Origin: Nakamurella endophytica
GTDB taxonomy: Bacteria; Actinomycetota; Actinomycetes; Mycobacteriales; Nakamurellaceae
NCBI RefSeq assembly: GCF_014646215.1
Contig: NZ_BMNA01000011.1
Span: forward strand, 1 to 64,000
DNA: 64,000 nt
Direction of reading: 5' to 3'
This document shows, one piece after another, positions 39,641 to 48,092 of the stretch; position 1 is the stretch's first letter; the number at the start of each line of letters is the position of its first letter. Both the position numbers and the translations under genes were made by a program. Below the pieces are notes generated by a model. That model made no database searches, was not told the DNA's origin, and was given only the letters and a program-made list of their open reading frames with translations.

Positions 39641-40198
39641 TCAGCCCGCGCCGCCGCGGACGTGCTCGAAGATCAGGTTCGTCTCGGTGAGCGCCACCTC
39701 GTCGTGCGCGGACAGCTCGTCCACCACGAAGTCGCGCAGCGCCGCCGCGTCGGCCGTGGCCACGTGCAGCAGGAAGTCGTCCGCCCCGGCCAGGAAGTAC
39801 ACGTCCACCACCTCCGGCCGCCGGCGCACCCGCTCGGTGAAGAGGGTCATCCGGCTCCGGGCACCGGCCTGCACCCGGACCGCGATCATCGCCTGCAGCG
39901 GCCGGCCGAGCGCCGCCGGGTCGATGTCGGCGTGGTAGCCGCGGATGACGCCGCGGTCGCGCAGCGCCCGGACCCGCGCCAGGCAGGTCGACGCCGCGAC
40001 GCCGACCTGTGCGGCCAGCGCGTTGTTCGGTGTCCGGGCGTCGGCGGCCAGGACCGCGACGATGCGCCGGTCCACCTCGTCGAGCCCGTCGGTGGCGGGC
40101 GGCCGGGGCGGCGGTCCGGGAGCCCGGCGCCCGTCGGGTCGAAGATCCTGCGGCGGCGGGACGGTGGTGGACCCCACTCCCGTCCGTTCGGCGGTCAC
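39641..40198 (-). CDS. Lrp/AsnC family regulator, AldR-like
   Basis: A 185-residue regulator. LDEVDRRIVAVLAADARTPNNALAAQVGVAASTCLARVRALRDRGVI (about 38-86) is the AsnC HTH; the rest is the RAM ligand-binding domain with AGADDFLLHV. It is divergent from ald, as AldR is in mycobacteria, so it probably senses alanine or another amino acid and controls ald. The N-terminal 35 residues are Pro/Gly-rich and unconserved, so the true start may be later. Confidence 0.88.
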   Translation of the reverse strand: MTAERTGVGSTTVPPPQDLRPDGRRAPGPPPRPPATDGLDEVDRRIVAVLAADARTPNNALAAQVGVAASTCLARVRALRDRGVIRGYHADIDPAALGRPLQAMIAVRVQAGARSRMTLFTERVRRRPEVVDVYFLAGADDFLLHVATADAAALRDFVVDELSAHDEVALTETNLIFEHVRGGAG

Positions 40199-40325
40199 CG
40201 CTCGACCGTACCGAACAAGCTGCGGATCTCTTCCGCTCCGAACGCGCCAAGTTCAGGCTTGTCGCGTTCCGGGTCGGTCCGTCCGACCTGTCCGCGGGCA
40301 CCGCCCGCCCGTCGTGGAGGCACAG

Positions 40326-41438
40326 ATGCGCATCGGTGTTCCGGCCGAGGTCAAGAACCGCGAGTACCGGGTGGCCCTGACCCCCGCGGGCGCGCACCAG
40401 CTCGCCGAGCGCGGCCACGAGGTGCTCGTGCAGTCCGGCGCCGGCGCCGGGTCGCGGATCAGCGACGACGAGTTCAGCGCTGCCGGCGCCCGGGTGGTGC
40501 CGACGGCGGAGGACGCCTGGTCCGCCGAGATGGTGGTCAAGGTCAAGGAGCCGGTGGCGTCGGAGTACCCGCTGCTGCGGCCCGACCTGCTGCTGTTCAC
40601 CTACCTGCACCTGGCCGCCGACCGACCGCTGACCGACCGCCTATTGGCCGCCGCGACGACGTCCGTCGCCTACGAGACCGTGCAGCTGCCGGACCGGTCG
40701 CTGCCGCTGCTGGCGCCGATGAGCGAGATCGCCGGCCGGATGGCGCCGCTGGTCGGCGCGTACCACCTGATGCGCAACGAGGGCGGCCGCGGCGTCCTGC
40801 TCGGCGGCGTGCCCGGTGTCGAGAACGGCAAGGTGGTCGTGCTCGGTGGCGGGGTCGCCGGCATGCACGCGGCCATCATCGCGCAGGGCATGCGGGCGGA
40901 CGTCACCGTCATCGACCTGTCGCTGCCCACGTTGCGGCGGCTGGACGTGCAGTTCCACGGCGGCGTGAAGACCATCGCCTCGAACGCGTACAACATCGCG
41001 CAGGCGGTCCGGGACGCGGACCTGGTGATCGGCTCGGTGCTGATCCCGGGCGCCAAGGCGCCGAAGCTGGTCACCAACGACCTGGTCGCGCAGATGCGCG
41101 AGGGCTCGGTGCTGGTCGACATCGCGGTCGACCAGGGCGGGTGCTTCGAGGACACCCGCCCGACGACCCACGACGAGCCGACCTTCCAGGTGCACGGATC
41201 CGTCTTCTACTGCGTGGCCAACATGCCGGGGGCCGTGCCGCGCAGCTCCACGTTCGCGCTGACCAACGCGACGCTGCCGTACGTGACCGCGCTCGCCGAC
41301 CGCGGCTGGCGGGCGGCCCTGGGCGCGGACGCCGCGCTCGCCGCCGGGCTGACCACGCACGCCGGCGAGCTCGCCAGCGCACCGGTGGGCCAGGCCCACG
41401 GGTTGCCGGCCACCTCGCCCGCGGCGCTGCTGGCCTGA
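40326..41438 (+). CDS. ald: Alanine dehydrogenase
   Basis: NAD-dependent interconversion of L-alanine and pyruvate plus ammonia. The 370-residue protein starts MRIGVPAEVKNREYRVALTP; active-site K74 and H95 (VKVKEP, TYLHLAA) and the NAD loop VLGGGVAGMHA are present. GGAGG lies 5 nt before the ATG. The divergent AsnC-type gene is the likely regulator. The 3' end, including the stop codon, is the first unit of a 22-bp tandem repeat. Confidence 0.96.
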   Translation: MRIGVPAEVKNREYRVALTPAGAHQLAERGHEVLVQSGAGAGSRISDDEFSAAGARVVPTAEDAWSAEMVVKVKEPVASEYPLLRPDLLLFTYLHLAADRPLTDRLLAAATTSVAYETVQLPDRSLPLLAPMSEIAGRMAPLVGAYHLMRNEGGRGVLLGGVPGVENGKVVVLGGGVAGMHAAIIAQGMRADVTVIDLSLPTLRRLDVQFHGGVKTIASNAYNIAQAVRDADLVIGSVLIPGAKAPKLVTNDLVAQMREGSVLVDIAVDQGGCFEDTRPTTHDEPTFQVHGSVFYCVANMPGAVPRSSTFALTNATLPYVTALADRGWRAALGADAALAAGLTTHAGELASAPVGQAHGLPATSPAALLA

Positions 41439-41503
41439 GCCGGCGGCACTGCTGGCCCGAGCCGGCTGCACTGCCGGCCCGAGCCGGCTGCACTGCTGGC
41501 CCG
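41417..41503. repeat. 22-bp tandem repeats starting inside the ald 3' end
   Basis: Three units of about CCGGCTGCACTGCTGGCCCG plus AG follow each other after the ald stop (41438-41503). The last codons of ald (GCGCTGCTGGCCTGAG, ending 41440) are a fourth, diverged unit, so the array seems to have arisen by copying the end of the gene. Confidence 0.8.
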
Positions 41504-41546
41504 AGGCCGCCGCGCCCCGCTCCCGTGCCGAGCCGGCCCTGGCCGG

Positions 41547-41984
41547 TCAGGCGAGGGCGGCGTCCAGGGTGATGTCGACGCCCGCCAGTGCCTTGGACAC
41601 CGGGCAGGTGTCCTTGGCGGTCTCGGCCGCCCTGGCGAACCCCGCGGCGTCCATGTCCTCGACCTGCCCGCGGACGGTGAGCTTGATGCCGGTCAACCGG
41701 AAACCGCCGGCCGGGTCCGGACCCAGGCTCACCGCGGCGTCGGCCACCAGGCTTTTCGGGGTGCCGCCGGCCTCGGCGATCACCGCGGACAGCTGCATGC
41801 AGTAGCACGACGTGTGGGCCGCGGCGACGAGCTCCTCGGGGCTGGTGACCCCGCCCGCGTCGTCGGCGGCGCGGCGCGGGAACGACACGTCGTAGCTGCC
41901 GACGCCGGAGCTGGACAGGGTGACGCGGCCGCTGCCCTCCTGCAGGCTGCCGGTCCACTCGGTGCGGGCGATGCGGGTGGCCAT
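41547..41984 (-). CDS. OsmC family peroxiredoxin
   Basis: A 145-residue thiol peroxidase of the OsmC type, reducing organic hydroperoxides. The peroxidatic cysteine is C60 (or nearby C62) in AAHTSCYCM and the resolving cysteine is C127 in DTCPVSKAL; ATRIARTEWTGSLQEGSG is the usual start. GAGAGGAC precedes the ATG. It stands alone between ald and the FUSC gene. Confidence 0.93.
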   Translation of the reverse strand: MATRIARTEWTGSLQEGSGRVTLSSSGVGSYDVSFPRRAADDAGGVTSPEELVAAAHTSCYCMQLSAVIAEAGGTPKSLVADAAVSLGPDPAGGFRLTGIKLTVRGQVEDMDAAGFARAAETAKDTCPVSKALAGVDITLDAALA

Positions 41985-42115
41985 CTCGCTGTCCTCTCGT
42001 CGGCGCCGCGGGCGGTGCGACCGGGAAACGGGCGGCGCGGTGTCCGGTCGGAGTCCATCGTGCCGGGGCGCCGGTCGTCGCCCGGCCGCGGGGTGCGGCC
42101 GGGTGAGCGTGCGGG

Positions 42116-44530
42116 TCAGCGCTGCTCGCCGTCCCGGGCCGCCGGCAGTCCCGGATCCAGCAGACCCAGGCCGTCGCTCAGCCGCCGCAGCGCGCGCACG
42201 GCGCGCCGGGTGGCCGGGTCTGCCGGCGCCGCGTCCAGCTGCTCCCGGACCTGCGCCGTCGCGTCGTCCTCGGCCGCGCGGCGGGGCGCACCGCTGGACA
42301 GGCTCGGCACCTCGCTGAGCCGGCGGGCCTGTCCGGCCAGGGCGGTGCAGACCTGTTCCAGCACCGGGTCGGGCCGCTCGGCGGAGACCGCACCGGCCAG
42401 AGTCCGGGCCGACGAGCCCACCGACGCCAGCACGGACATGCGGTGCCGCAGAGCGGTCCGGTCGGCCCCGAACAGTCGACCCCGGGTGGTGGCCCGCCGG
42501 ATCCGGATCACCTGGCGACCGTCGGCGTCCAGCTCCAGGGCCAGGGTCAACGGGTCCCGCTCGGGCCGCCCGCCGCGCAGCACCTCGGCGCACGCCTCGA
42601 GCAGATCCGCCACCGTCCCCAGGAACGTCCGCCGCGCCTCCCGCAGCGTGGCCCCGCTGTGCGCCGGCAGCACGACGAGCGCGACGACGACACCGATGGC
42701 CGCTCCCGCGGCGGTCTCGAAGAGCCGGACGAGCAGCAGTGCGTCGCTGAAGGTGCCGAGCAGGGTGTACAGCTGCCCGAGCATCACCGTGATGAAGAAG
42801 ACCATGGCCGTGGTCGACAAAGGTTGCGAGAAGAACGCCAGCCCGATGCACAGCAGGATCAGCAGCACCGCAGCCGCGGTGTGCCGGTCGGTGACGTTGG
42901 CCAGCGCCACGGCCGCGACCAGGCCGGCCAGCGTGCCGGTGATCCGGCCCACGCCCTTGGTGAGCGTCTCGCCGGAGGTGGCCGTTCCGGCGAAGCCGAC
43001 GAAGGCGGCGATGACCGCCCAGTAGTAGCGCTGCCGCGAGATCAACTCGCCCACCAGGATCGACAGGCCGGCGGCGACCGAGGCCTGGATGGCCTGGCGG
43101 GTGGTCAGCAGCAACCGCGACGGCGAGAACCGCCCGGCGTCCTGGCGGATCACCGACTGCGCCGCCAGGGCAGCGGACCCGGGCAGGTTGCCGCCGATCA
43201 GCGTCACCACCGGCTCGAACTGGTCCTCGTCGTCCCAGCGGTCCTCGTCCGGCACGGCCCAGTCGCCGGTGTCCCAGCGGTGCACCGTGTGCAGCAGGAG
43301 CCCGGCGGCCGCGCCGAGCCGCCGGGCCGCGCCGGGCACCGACGCGCTGCCGGCCAGCCGCTCCGCGGCCCGGTCGGCCTCGGCGTAGTCGCCCCAGCCG
43401 AGCAGGTGCAGCACCTCGCGCACCTGCTCGCGGGTCAGCGGCGGCAGGTCCGGCCGGCTCTCGGCCAGCGTCACGGTCGCGCCGCACACCTCGTCCATGC
43501 CGATCTCGAGGTCGACGATCCAGCGGCGCAGCCGGTTGGGCGGGACACCGGAGGGCAGCGAGCGGCGGTCGCCCAGCTGCCCGTCGAACAGCAGGGCGGT
43601 CTCCGAGAGCTGCACCAGCGCCCGGCGGACCGCGCGGGGGGCGCCACGGTCGCCCGGGTCGGCCAGGACGTCGAGGGCGGCGGCGATGCCCGACCGGGCC
43701 CGCGCCCGGAGCGCGGCGACGATCCGGCGGAGCCGGTTGTGCGGGTCCTCGTGCAGCACGGTGAGCAGCAGCAGCAGCACCCACAGCCCGCTGGCCACGA
43801 CGGCCAGCAGGAGGAACGGCAGCTGCCGGGTCGGCGGGTGCAGGAACAACGAGAAGAAGAACCCCTGCCAGAACAGGAAACCCAGGGTGAACCAGCGCGG
43901 TCCCCAGCGCCGGACGTAGACGGCGCCGAACGAGACCACCACGAACGCCGCGGATCCCAGGAGCGGGCGCTCCGCGGACAGCACGCCGACGGTCACGCCG
44001 CCGGCGGCCAGCACCGGGGAGGCCAGGCCGGTCCGCAGCACCACCGTCCGGTGCTGCTCGCGGATGCCGGTGGACATCAACATCGCCACCACGGCCCCGA
44101 GCAGCAGGAACGAGAGCACCGGCTGGCCGATCGCCGCGGCCAGCGCCCACTCCACCAGCAGCGTCGTGCCGACGGCCACGAACGCCCGGACGCCCTGCCG
44201 GAGCCGGGTGAAGCCGGGATCGGACGCGACGAACCGGTCCCGCAGGTCCCGCACCGAGTCCCGGAGCCGGTCGGTGGCGCTCGGCCGCGACGCCACGTGT
44301 CGGGCGCCGGGACGCCGCGGGTCGGCGCCGGCAGGGCCGCCCTCTCCCGACCGCGGGACGACCTCGCCGGACCGGGGGTCGCGGGCGCCGGACGGCGTGC
44401 CGGGCAGCAGGGAGGGCTCCGGTGCGCCGTCCCCAGCCGTGGCCGTCGCCCGGGTGGCCGACGCCGGGACCGCGCCGCGCGCGTCGCCGGCCGCGGACGG
44501 ACCCGCGGCGTGGGACGACACGTCGGCCAT
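42116..44530 (-). CDS. FUSC-family inner-membrane transporter-like protein
   Basis: An 804-residue protein with two hydrophobic blocks of about six helices (about 110-245 and 465-630) separated by a cytoplasmic stretch, the layout of FUSC/aromatic-acid exporter (YccS/AaeB-like) proteins. The first 90 residues are a hydrophilic Ala/Gly/Ser/Pro-rich segment; the C-terminal 160 are cytoplasmic and helical. No partner membrane-fusion gene is nearby. Substrate unknown; export of aromatic or other organic acids is a family-level inference. Confidence 0.83.
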   Translation of the reverse strand: MADVSSHAAGPSAAGDARGAVPASATRATATAGDGAPEPSLLPGTPSGARDPRSGEVVPRSGEGGPAGADPRRPGARHVASRPSATDRLRDSVRDLRDRFVASDPGFTRLRQGVRAFVAVGTTLLVEWALAAAIGQPVLSFLLLGAVVAMLMSTGIREQHRTVVLRTGLASPVLAAGGVTVGVLSAERPLLGSAAFVVVSFGAVYVRRWGPRWFTLGFLFWQGFFFSLFLHPPTRQLPFLLLAVVASGLWVLLLLLTVLHEDPHNRLRRIVAALRARARSGIAAALDVLADPGDRGAPRAVRRALVQLSETALLFDGQLGDRRSLPSGVPPNRLRRWIVDLEIGMDEVCGATVTLAESRPDLPPLTREQVREVLHLLGWGDYAEADRAAERLAGSASVPGAARRLGAAAGLLLHTVHRWDTGDWAVPDEDRWDDEDQFEPVVTLIGGNLPGSAALAAQSVIRQDAGRFSPSRLLLTTRQAIQASVAAGLSILVGELISRQRYYWAVIAAFVGFAGTATSGETLTKGVGRITGTLAGLVAAVALANVTDRHTAAAVLLILLCIGLAFFSQPLSTTAMVFFITVMLGQLYTLLGTFSDALLLVRLFETAAGAAIGVVVALVVLPAHSGATLREARRTFLGTVADLLEACAEVLRGGRPERDPLTLALELDADGRQVIRIRRATTRGRLFGADRTALRHRMSVLASVGSSARTLAGAVSAERPDPVLEQVCTALAGQARRLSEVPSLSSGAPRRAAEDDATAQVREQLDAAPADPATRRAVRALRRLSDGLGLLDPGLPAARDGEQR

Positions 44531-44958
44531 GAGGTGCAGTGTCGCAGCCCCGGGGCCGGGCGGGTCCCGACCGGCGCCGCTCGAAGCCCGGCGGAACGCA
44601 CCCAGCGATGCGCGGCTGCGGCCGGGCGAGCCGCACCATCCAGCCTCCGTGGCGGGCCGCAGCGTCGCACACCAGGCGTCCGTGCGTCCGCGGAGCAGCT
44701 CGCCTGCCGCCTGTGTCCCGTGACACTCGGCGCCGTCGAGAGCTGAGCCTGCCCTGACCTACAAGATCACTAAAACCGTCGTTGACGTGCAGTAAGGCAG
44801 TACTACCTTGCTGGCGGCCGACCGTCGGGCGCTCTACCGTGGGCCCGACACGGCTCGATGCCACGGCACCGGGGCCGGTTCCGCACCGGAACCTGCACCG
44901 GAATCCGCACCGGATCCGTACCGCCAGTGCCCCTCGCCCACGGACAACGGAGGACGTC
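44531..44958. other. Intergenic region between FUSC and DUF1540 genes
   Basis: 428 bp with no supported gene. It holds the AT-richer promoter patch at 44755-44815 and a pattern of short CACCGGAACCTG / CACCGGAATCCG near-repeats at about 44883-44925. Confidence 0.55.
44782..44809 (+). promoter_or_regulatory. Promoter with overlapping palindromic operator, DUF1540 gene
   Basis: TTGACG (44782-44787), a 16-bp spacer and TACCTT (44804-44809) form a sigma-A-like promoter about 150 bp before the DUF1540 gene. AAGGCAGTACTACCTT (44794-44809), symmetric at 14 of 16 positions, covers the spacer and -10, an ideal repressor site. It resembles but does not match the IdeR/DtxR pattern (half-site spacing is one base short). 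Confidence 0.55.
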
Positions 44959-45255
44959 ATGACCGCCGCTCTCGAGATGCCGCCGATCACCGAGTGCACG
45001 GTGGCCGGCTGCTCGTACAACGACCACTCGTCGTGCCACGCCAAGGCCATCACCGTGCGCGCCGGCAGCTCCGCGGAGTGCGCCACGTTCATCCCGCTGG
45101 GCGCCAAGGGCGGCCTGCCCAAGGTGCGCGGGCAGGTCGGCGCCTGCCAGCGCGGCGACTGTGTGCACAACGAGTCGCTGGAGTGCACCGCCCCGTCGAT
45201 CAGGGTGGGCGCGGGCGCGGACCCCGCGGACTGCCTGACCTACAGCAGCCGCTGA
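44959..45255 (+). CDS. DUF1540 cysteine-rich protein, two repeats
   Basis: A 98-residue protein of two DUF1540 units. Unit one is ECTVAGCSYNDHSSCHAKAI with a following AECATF; unit two is ACQRGDCVHNESLECTAPSI with ADCLTY. Each has the C-x4-C-x6-C spacing plus a late Cys, suited to binding a metal. The family's job is unknown. GGAGG lies 6 nt before the ATG. A palindromic operator-like site in its promoter hints at metal- or redox-responsive control. Confidence 0.9.
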   Translation: MTAALEMPPITECTVAGCSYNDHSSCHAKAITVRAGSSAECATFIPLGAKGGLPKVRGQVGACQRGDCVHNESLECTAPSIRVGAGADPADCLTYSSR

Positions 45256-45264
45256 GGTCACCGG

Positions 45265-45320
45265 CCGCCGAGGCGCCAGCCGCCGAGCCGCCAGCCGCCG
45301 AGGCGCCAGCCGCCGAGCCG
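45265..45320. repeat. 15-bp tandem repeat, 3.7 copies
   Basis: Units alternate CCGCCGAGGCGCCAG and CCGCCGAGCCGCCAG, starting 10 bp after the DUF1540 stop. On the opposite strand it would read GGWRL repeats but no gene uses it. Confidence 0.9.
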
Positions 45321-45416
45321 GTGGCCTCCGGGTGGTCCTGGCTCGTGAGGCGGGCGAGCGTCGGGCCGCGGCCCTACCATCGGCCGGTCCACACCCGCTC
45401 GCTCAGGGAGCTGCCC

Positions 45417-45992
45417 GTGGCCGAGGTCGCACTGTTCCACCACGCCCAGGGCCTGACGCCGGGTGTCACGGAATTCGCCGACCGGCTGCGCGGCGCCGGG
45501 CACCGCGTGCACACCCCGGACCTGTTCGAGGGCCGGACCTTCGACAGCCTCGAGGCGGGGATGGCCTACGTGGAGTCGGTGGGCTTCGGCGACATGATCG
45601 GGCGCGGTGCCGGTGCGGTCGAATCACTGCCCGCGGGCCTTGCCGTCATCGGTTTCTCGCTCGGTGTGCTGCCGGCGCAGTACCTGGCCCAGACCCGGCC
45701 GGGCGTGCGAGCCGCGGTGCTCTGCTACTCCTGCGTCCCGGTGACCGAGTTCGGCGCGGCCTGGCCGGCCGGGGTGCCGGTGCAGGTCCACGGGATGGAC
45801 GCCGACCCGGTCTTCGTCGGGGAGGGTGACCTCGAGGCGGCCCGGGACCTCGTTGCCGGGGCCGACGACGGCGAGCTGTTCCTGTATCCCGGCGACCAGC
45901 ACTACTTCGCCGACAGCTCCCTGCCGTCCTACGACGCCGCGGCGACCGACCTGCTGCTCGACCGGGTGCTGGGACTGCTGGCGCGGGTCTGA
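45417..45992 (+). CDS. Dienelactone hydrolase family protein
   Basis: A 191-residue alpha/beta hydrolase of the DLH family. The nucleophile is S81 in IGFSLGV (Ser in place of the Cys of classic dienelactone hydrolase), the acid is D128 or D130 in HGMDADPV and the base H162 in GDQHYF. GTG 45417 follows AGGGAG. It may form part of a transcript with DUF1540. Substrate unknown. Confidence 0.88.
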   Translation: MAEVALFHHAQGLTPGVTEFADRLRGAGHRVHTPDLFEGRTFDSLEAGMAYVESVGFGDMIGRGAGAVESLPAGLAVIGFSLGVLPAQYLAQTRPGVRAAVLCYSCVPVTEFGAAWPAGVPVQVHGMDADPVFVGEGDLEAARDLVAGADDGELFLYPGDQHYFADSSLPSYDAAATDLLLDRVLGLLARV

Positions 45993-46041
45993 CCGCAGGT
46001 CGGGCGCGCGGCCGGGGCCGGGACACCGCCGCCGACCGGGG

Positions 46042-46794
46042 TCATCCGCCGCCGGGCCCGTCCACGGCGAGCGGCAGCGTCGCCGGCGCGCCGAGCAGGT
46101 ACGCCAGCAGCGCGGCGGCGATCGCTTCGGCGCAGAGCAGCCCCACCAGCACGACGATCTGGAACCGCGCTGCGTCCACCGCTCCGACACCGCCCAGCAA
46201 CGCCCCGACGAACGCACCGGGCAGGGTCACCAGCCCGACGGTCCTGGTCTGGTCGAGCGCGGGTACCAGGGCCTCGTAGACGGCGCTTCGGGCGATCGGC
46301 CGGCAGGCCTGGCGGGGGGTGGCGCCCAGCGCGAGCGCGGCCTCGACCTCGTCGCGCCGGCGGACGAGGCCGTCCCGGAGACGGCGCCCGGCCAGCGTGC
46401 TGGCGGTCATCGTCCCGCCGACGACGATGCCCGACACCGCGACGAGGGTGCGGACGTCGCGGGACAGCACCGGGAGGCCGACGATGATCCCGATGGCCAC
46501 CACCGCGCCGGCCGCGCAGGACAGCCCGACGGGCCGCAGCAGGGCGCGGCCGCCCAGCCGGCCGGCGGCCGTCCACACCGCCACCGAGAACATGACGGCG
46601 AGCACGGCGACCACGGCGGGCGGCGCGGTGAAGACGACCCGCAGCACGATGGCAACCAGCGCCAGTTGGCCGACGGCGCGCAGCACCGCCACCACCGCCG
46701 CCGCGCGGTGGCCGATGCCGCCCACGGACAGCACCGTGAGGGTGATCGCCAGCAGCACCACGACGCCGACCGCCAGCCGGACCCACTCGCCCAC
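46042..46794 (-). CDS. FetB/UPF0014 family ABC transporter permease
   Basis: A 250-residue membrane protein with about seven helices, DTRT-like QTRTVGLVTLPGAFVGALLGG and EALALGATPRQA, the signature of the FetB/YbbM (UPF0014) family, linked to iron export in E. coli. No FetA ATPase gene is adjacent, which is unusual. GTG 46794 was chosen because GGGGGAGGG precedes it and it opens the first helix. Confidence 0.87.
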   Translation of the reverse strand: MGEWVRLAVGVVVLLAITLTVLSVGGIGHRAAAVVAVLRAVGQLALVAIVLRVVFTAPPAVVAVLAVMFSVAVWTAAGRLGGRALLRPVGLSCAAGAVVAIGIIVGLPVLSRDVRTLVAVSGIVVGGTMTASTLAGRRLRDGLVRRRDEVEAALALGATPRQACRPIARSAVYEALVPALDQTRTVGLVTLPGAFVGALLGGVGAVDAARFQIVVLVGLLCAEAIAAALLAYLLGAPATLPLAVDGPGGG

Positions 46795-46900
46795 GACCGC
46801 CCTCCCCCGCTGCCGGCGGGCACCCAACGCCCGTCGGGGGTGACCCTGCCAGCCGACGGGTGGGCGAGGCGTCAGCGGGTCCGGCCGGCACCGCCCGATC

Positions 46901-46930
46901 CGGCGGCCGGCTCACGCGAGCCGGCCGCCG
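46901..46930. terminator. Perfect hairpin after the MerR gene
   Basis: CGGCGGCCGGCTC and GAGCCGGCCGCCG form a 13-bp stem with an ACGC loop, about 75 bp past the MerR stop. No U tract follows. Confidence 0.6.
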
Positions 46931-47003
46931 CGCGGCAGCCGTGCCGGTCGACAGCCGGGCGAGCCGCCGACGGCCCGCCGGCCGGGATGTCCAGGACCCG
47001 GCG

Positions 47004-47306
47004 TCACCGGGCCGAGCCGGGAGTCCGCCGGCCGACCTGCCGGCGGAGCTCGGCGTTCTCGTCCTGCAGGTCGAGCACCATGGCGACGCCGGCCAGGTTG
47101 AGCCCCGCGGACAGCAGGTCGCCGATCCGGCGCAGCCGGTCCAGGTCCGCGGCACTGTAGCGACGGGTGCCGCCGGCGGTGCGCCCCGGATCCACCAGGC
47201 CGCGCGCCTCGTACAGGCGCAGGTTCTGCACGCCCATCCCGACCAGCTCCGCGGCGACCGAGATCCCGTACACACCGAGGTCTCTCGAGGGGTCACCGAT
47301 CGCCAC
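47004..47306 (-). CDS. MerR/HspR-like regulator next to hsp20
   Basis: A 100-residue protein: YGISVAAELVGMGVQNLRLYEARGLVDPGRTAGGTRRYSAADLDRLRRIGDLLSAGLNLAGVAMVLDL is an HspR-type MerR domain, followed by a short coiled coil. HspR proteins repress chaperone genes and release them on heat stress. It is divergent from hsp20, with a 147-bp gap that contains a palindrome in the hsp20 promoter. GTG 47306 follows GGGAGGGG. Only one half-site CTTGAG of the HAIR element is seen (47431), so the operator may be a different one. Confidence 0.86.
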   Translation of the reverse strand: MAIGDPSRDLGVYGISVAAELVGMGVQNLRLYEARGLVDPGRTAGGTRRYSAADLDRLRRIGDLLSAGLNLAGVAMVLDLQDENAELRRQVGRRTPGSAR

Positions 47307-47345
47307 GCCCGCCCACCCCTCCCGGCAGAAATCTCTTCCGACCAC

Positions 47346-47374
47346 TTGCAGCAGCCTGCTGCCGAGGCTATAAC
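47346..47374 (+). promoter_or_regulatory. hsp20 promoter with palindromic operator
   Basis: TTGCAG (47346-47351), 17 bp, TATAAC (47369-47374) is a near-consensus sigma-A promoter. GCAGCAGCCTGCTGC (47348-47362), a perfect 7-1-7 inverted repeat, overlaps the -35 and the spacer, the region MerR-family proteins bind. Confidence 0.72.
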
Positions 47375-47452
47375 AGAACCTGTAGCGGCCAATAGAGATC
47401 CGCTCCTTGGTCGCTCGGACAGCATCAGTGCTTGAGACGACGGAGGTGGACC

Positions 47453-47938
47453 ATGCTGATGCGCACCGACCCGTTCCGTGAGCTCGACCGGCTGACCCAG
47501 CAGGTGTTCGGGACCAACGGCACCTCGGCGCGGCCGTCAGTGATGCCCATGGACGCATGGCGGGACGGCGAGCAGTTCGTCGTGGCGTTCGATCTTCCCG
47601 GGGTGGACGCCGACTCGATCGACCTGGACGTCGAGCGCAACGTGGTGACGGTGACGGCCCGGCGGCCGACGCTCGACCAGCAGACCGAGATGATCGCGGC
47701 GGAGCGCCCGAGAGGCGTCTTCAGCCGGCAGCTCATCCTCGGCGACAACCTGGACACCGAGCGGATCACCGCCCAGTACGACGCCGGCGTGCTCACCCTG
47801 CGGATCCCGGTGGCCGAACAGGCCAAGCCACGGAAGATCTCGGTGTCCAGCGGCGCCGGCGGCGCCAAGCAGGTGCTGGGCAAGGACCAGGACCGGACGG
47901 TGGACGCCGACCGGGAGCGCCAGGCGGTCAACGCCTGA
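47453..47938 (+). CDS. Hsp20/alpha-crystallin small heat-shock protein
   Basis: ATP-independent holdase of 161 residues. The alpha-crystallin domain spans about 35-125 ([35 protein letters not shown] ... [21 protein letters not shown]), with the family GVLT/IPV motif. GGAGG precedes the ATG. It is controlled by a strong promoter with a palindrome and a divergent HspR-like gene, and followed by a terminator. Confidence 0.96.
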   Translation: MLMRTDPFRELDRLTQQVFGTNGTSARPSVMPMDAWRDGEQFVVAFDLPGVDADSIDLDVERNVVTVTARRPTLDQQTEMIAAERPRGVFSRQLILGDNLDTERITAQYDAGVLTLRIPVAEQAKPRKISVSSGAGGAKQVLGKDQDRTVDADRERQAVNA

Positions 47939-47975
47939 CGACGGCGGCCCGCCCGGATGGGCCGCTCGGCGAGGG

Positions 47976-48005
47976 GTGCGGGCGCCGCGGTTGCGGCGCC
48001 CGCAC
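47976..48005 (+). terminator. Terminator-like hairpin after hsp20
   Basis: GTGCGGGCGCCGC and GCGGCGCCCGCAC form a perfect 13-bp stem with a GGTT loop, 38 bp after the hsp20 stop. No long U tract. Confidence 0.7.
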
Positions 48006-48092
48006 CGCGCTGTCGGAGCGCTGCTGGTGGCCAGTGCTCCCCCTGGCCGTGTCCGGCGTGACACGGCGGCCGAAGGCGGGTAGACCGGCTCC

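Noticed and set aside
41547-45188. 1213-codon minus-strand frame joining OsmC to sequence upstream
   Set aside because: Only the last 145 residues match a family; the rest is antisense or out-of-frame to FUSC and DUF1540, so OsmC starts at 41984.
47431-47436. HAIR element for HspR
   Set aside because: Only a single CTTGAG half-site; the inverted partner at the proper spacing is missing.
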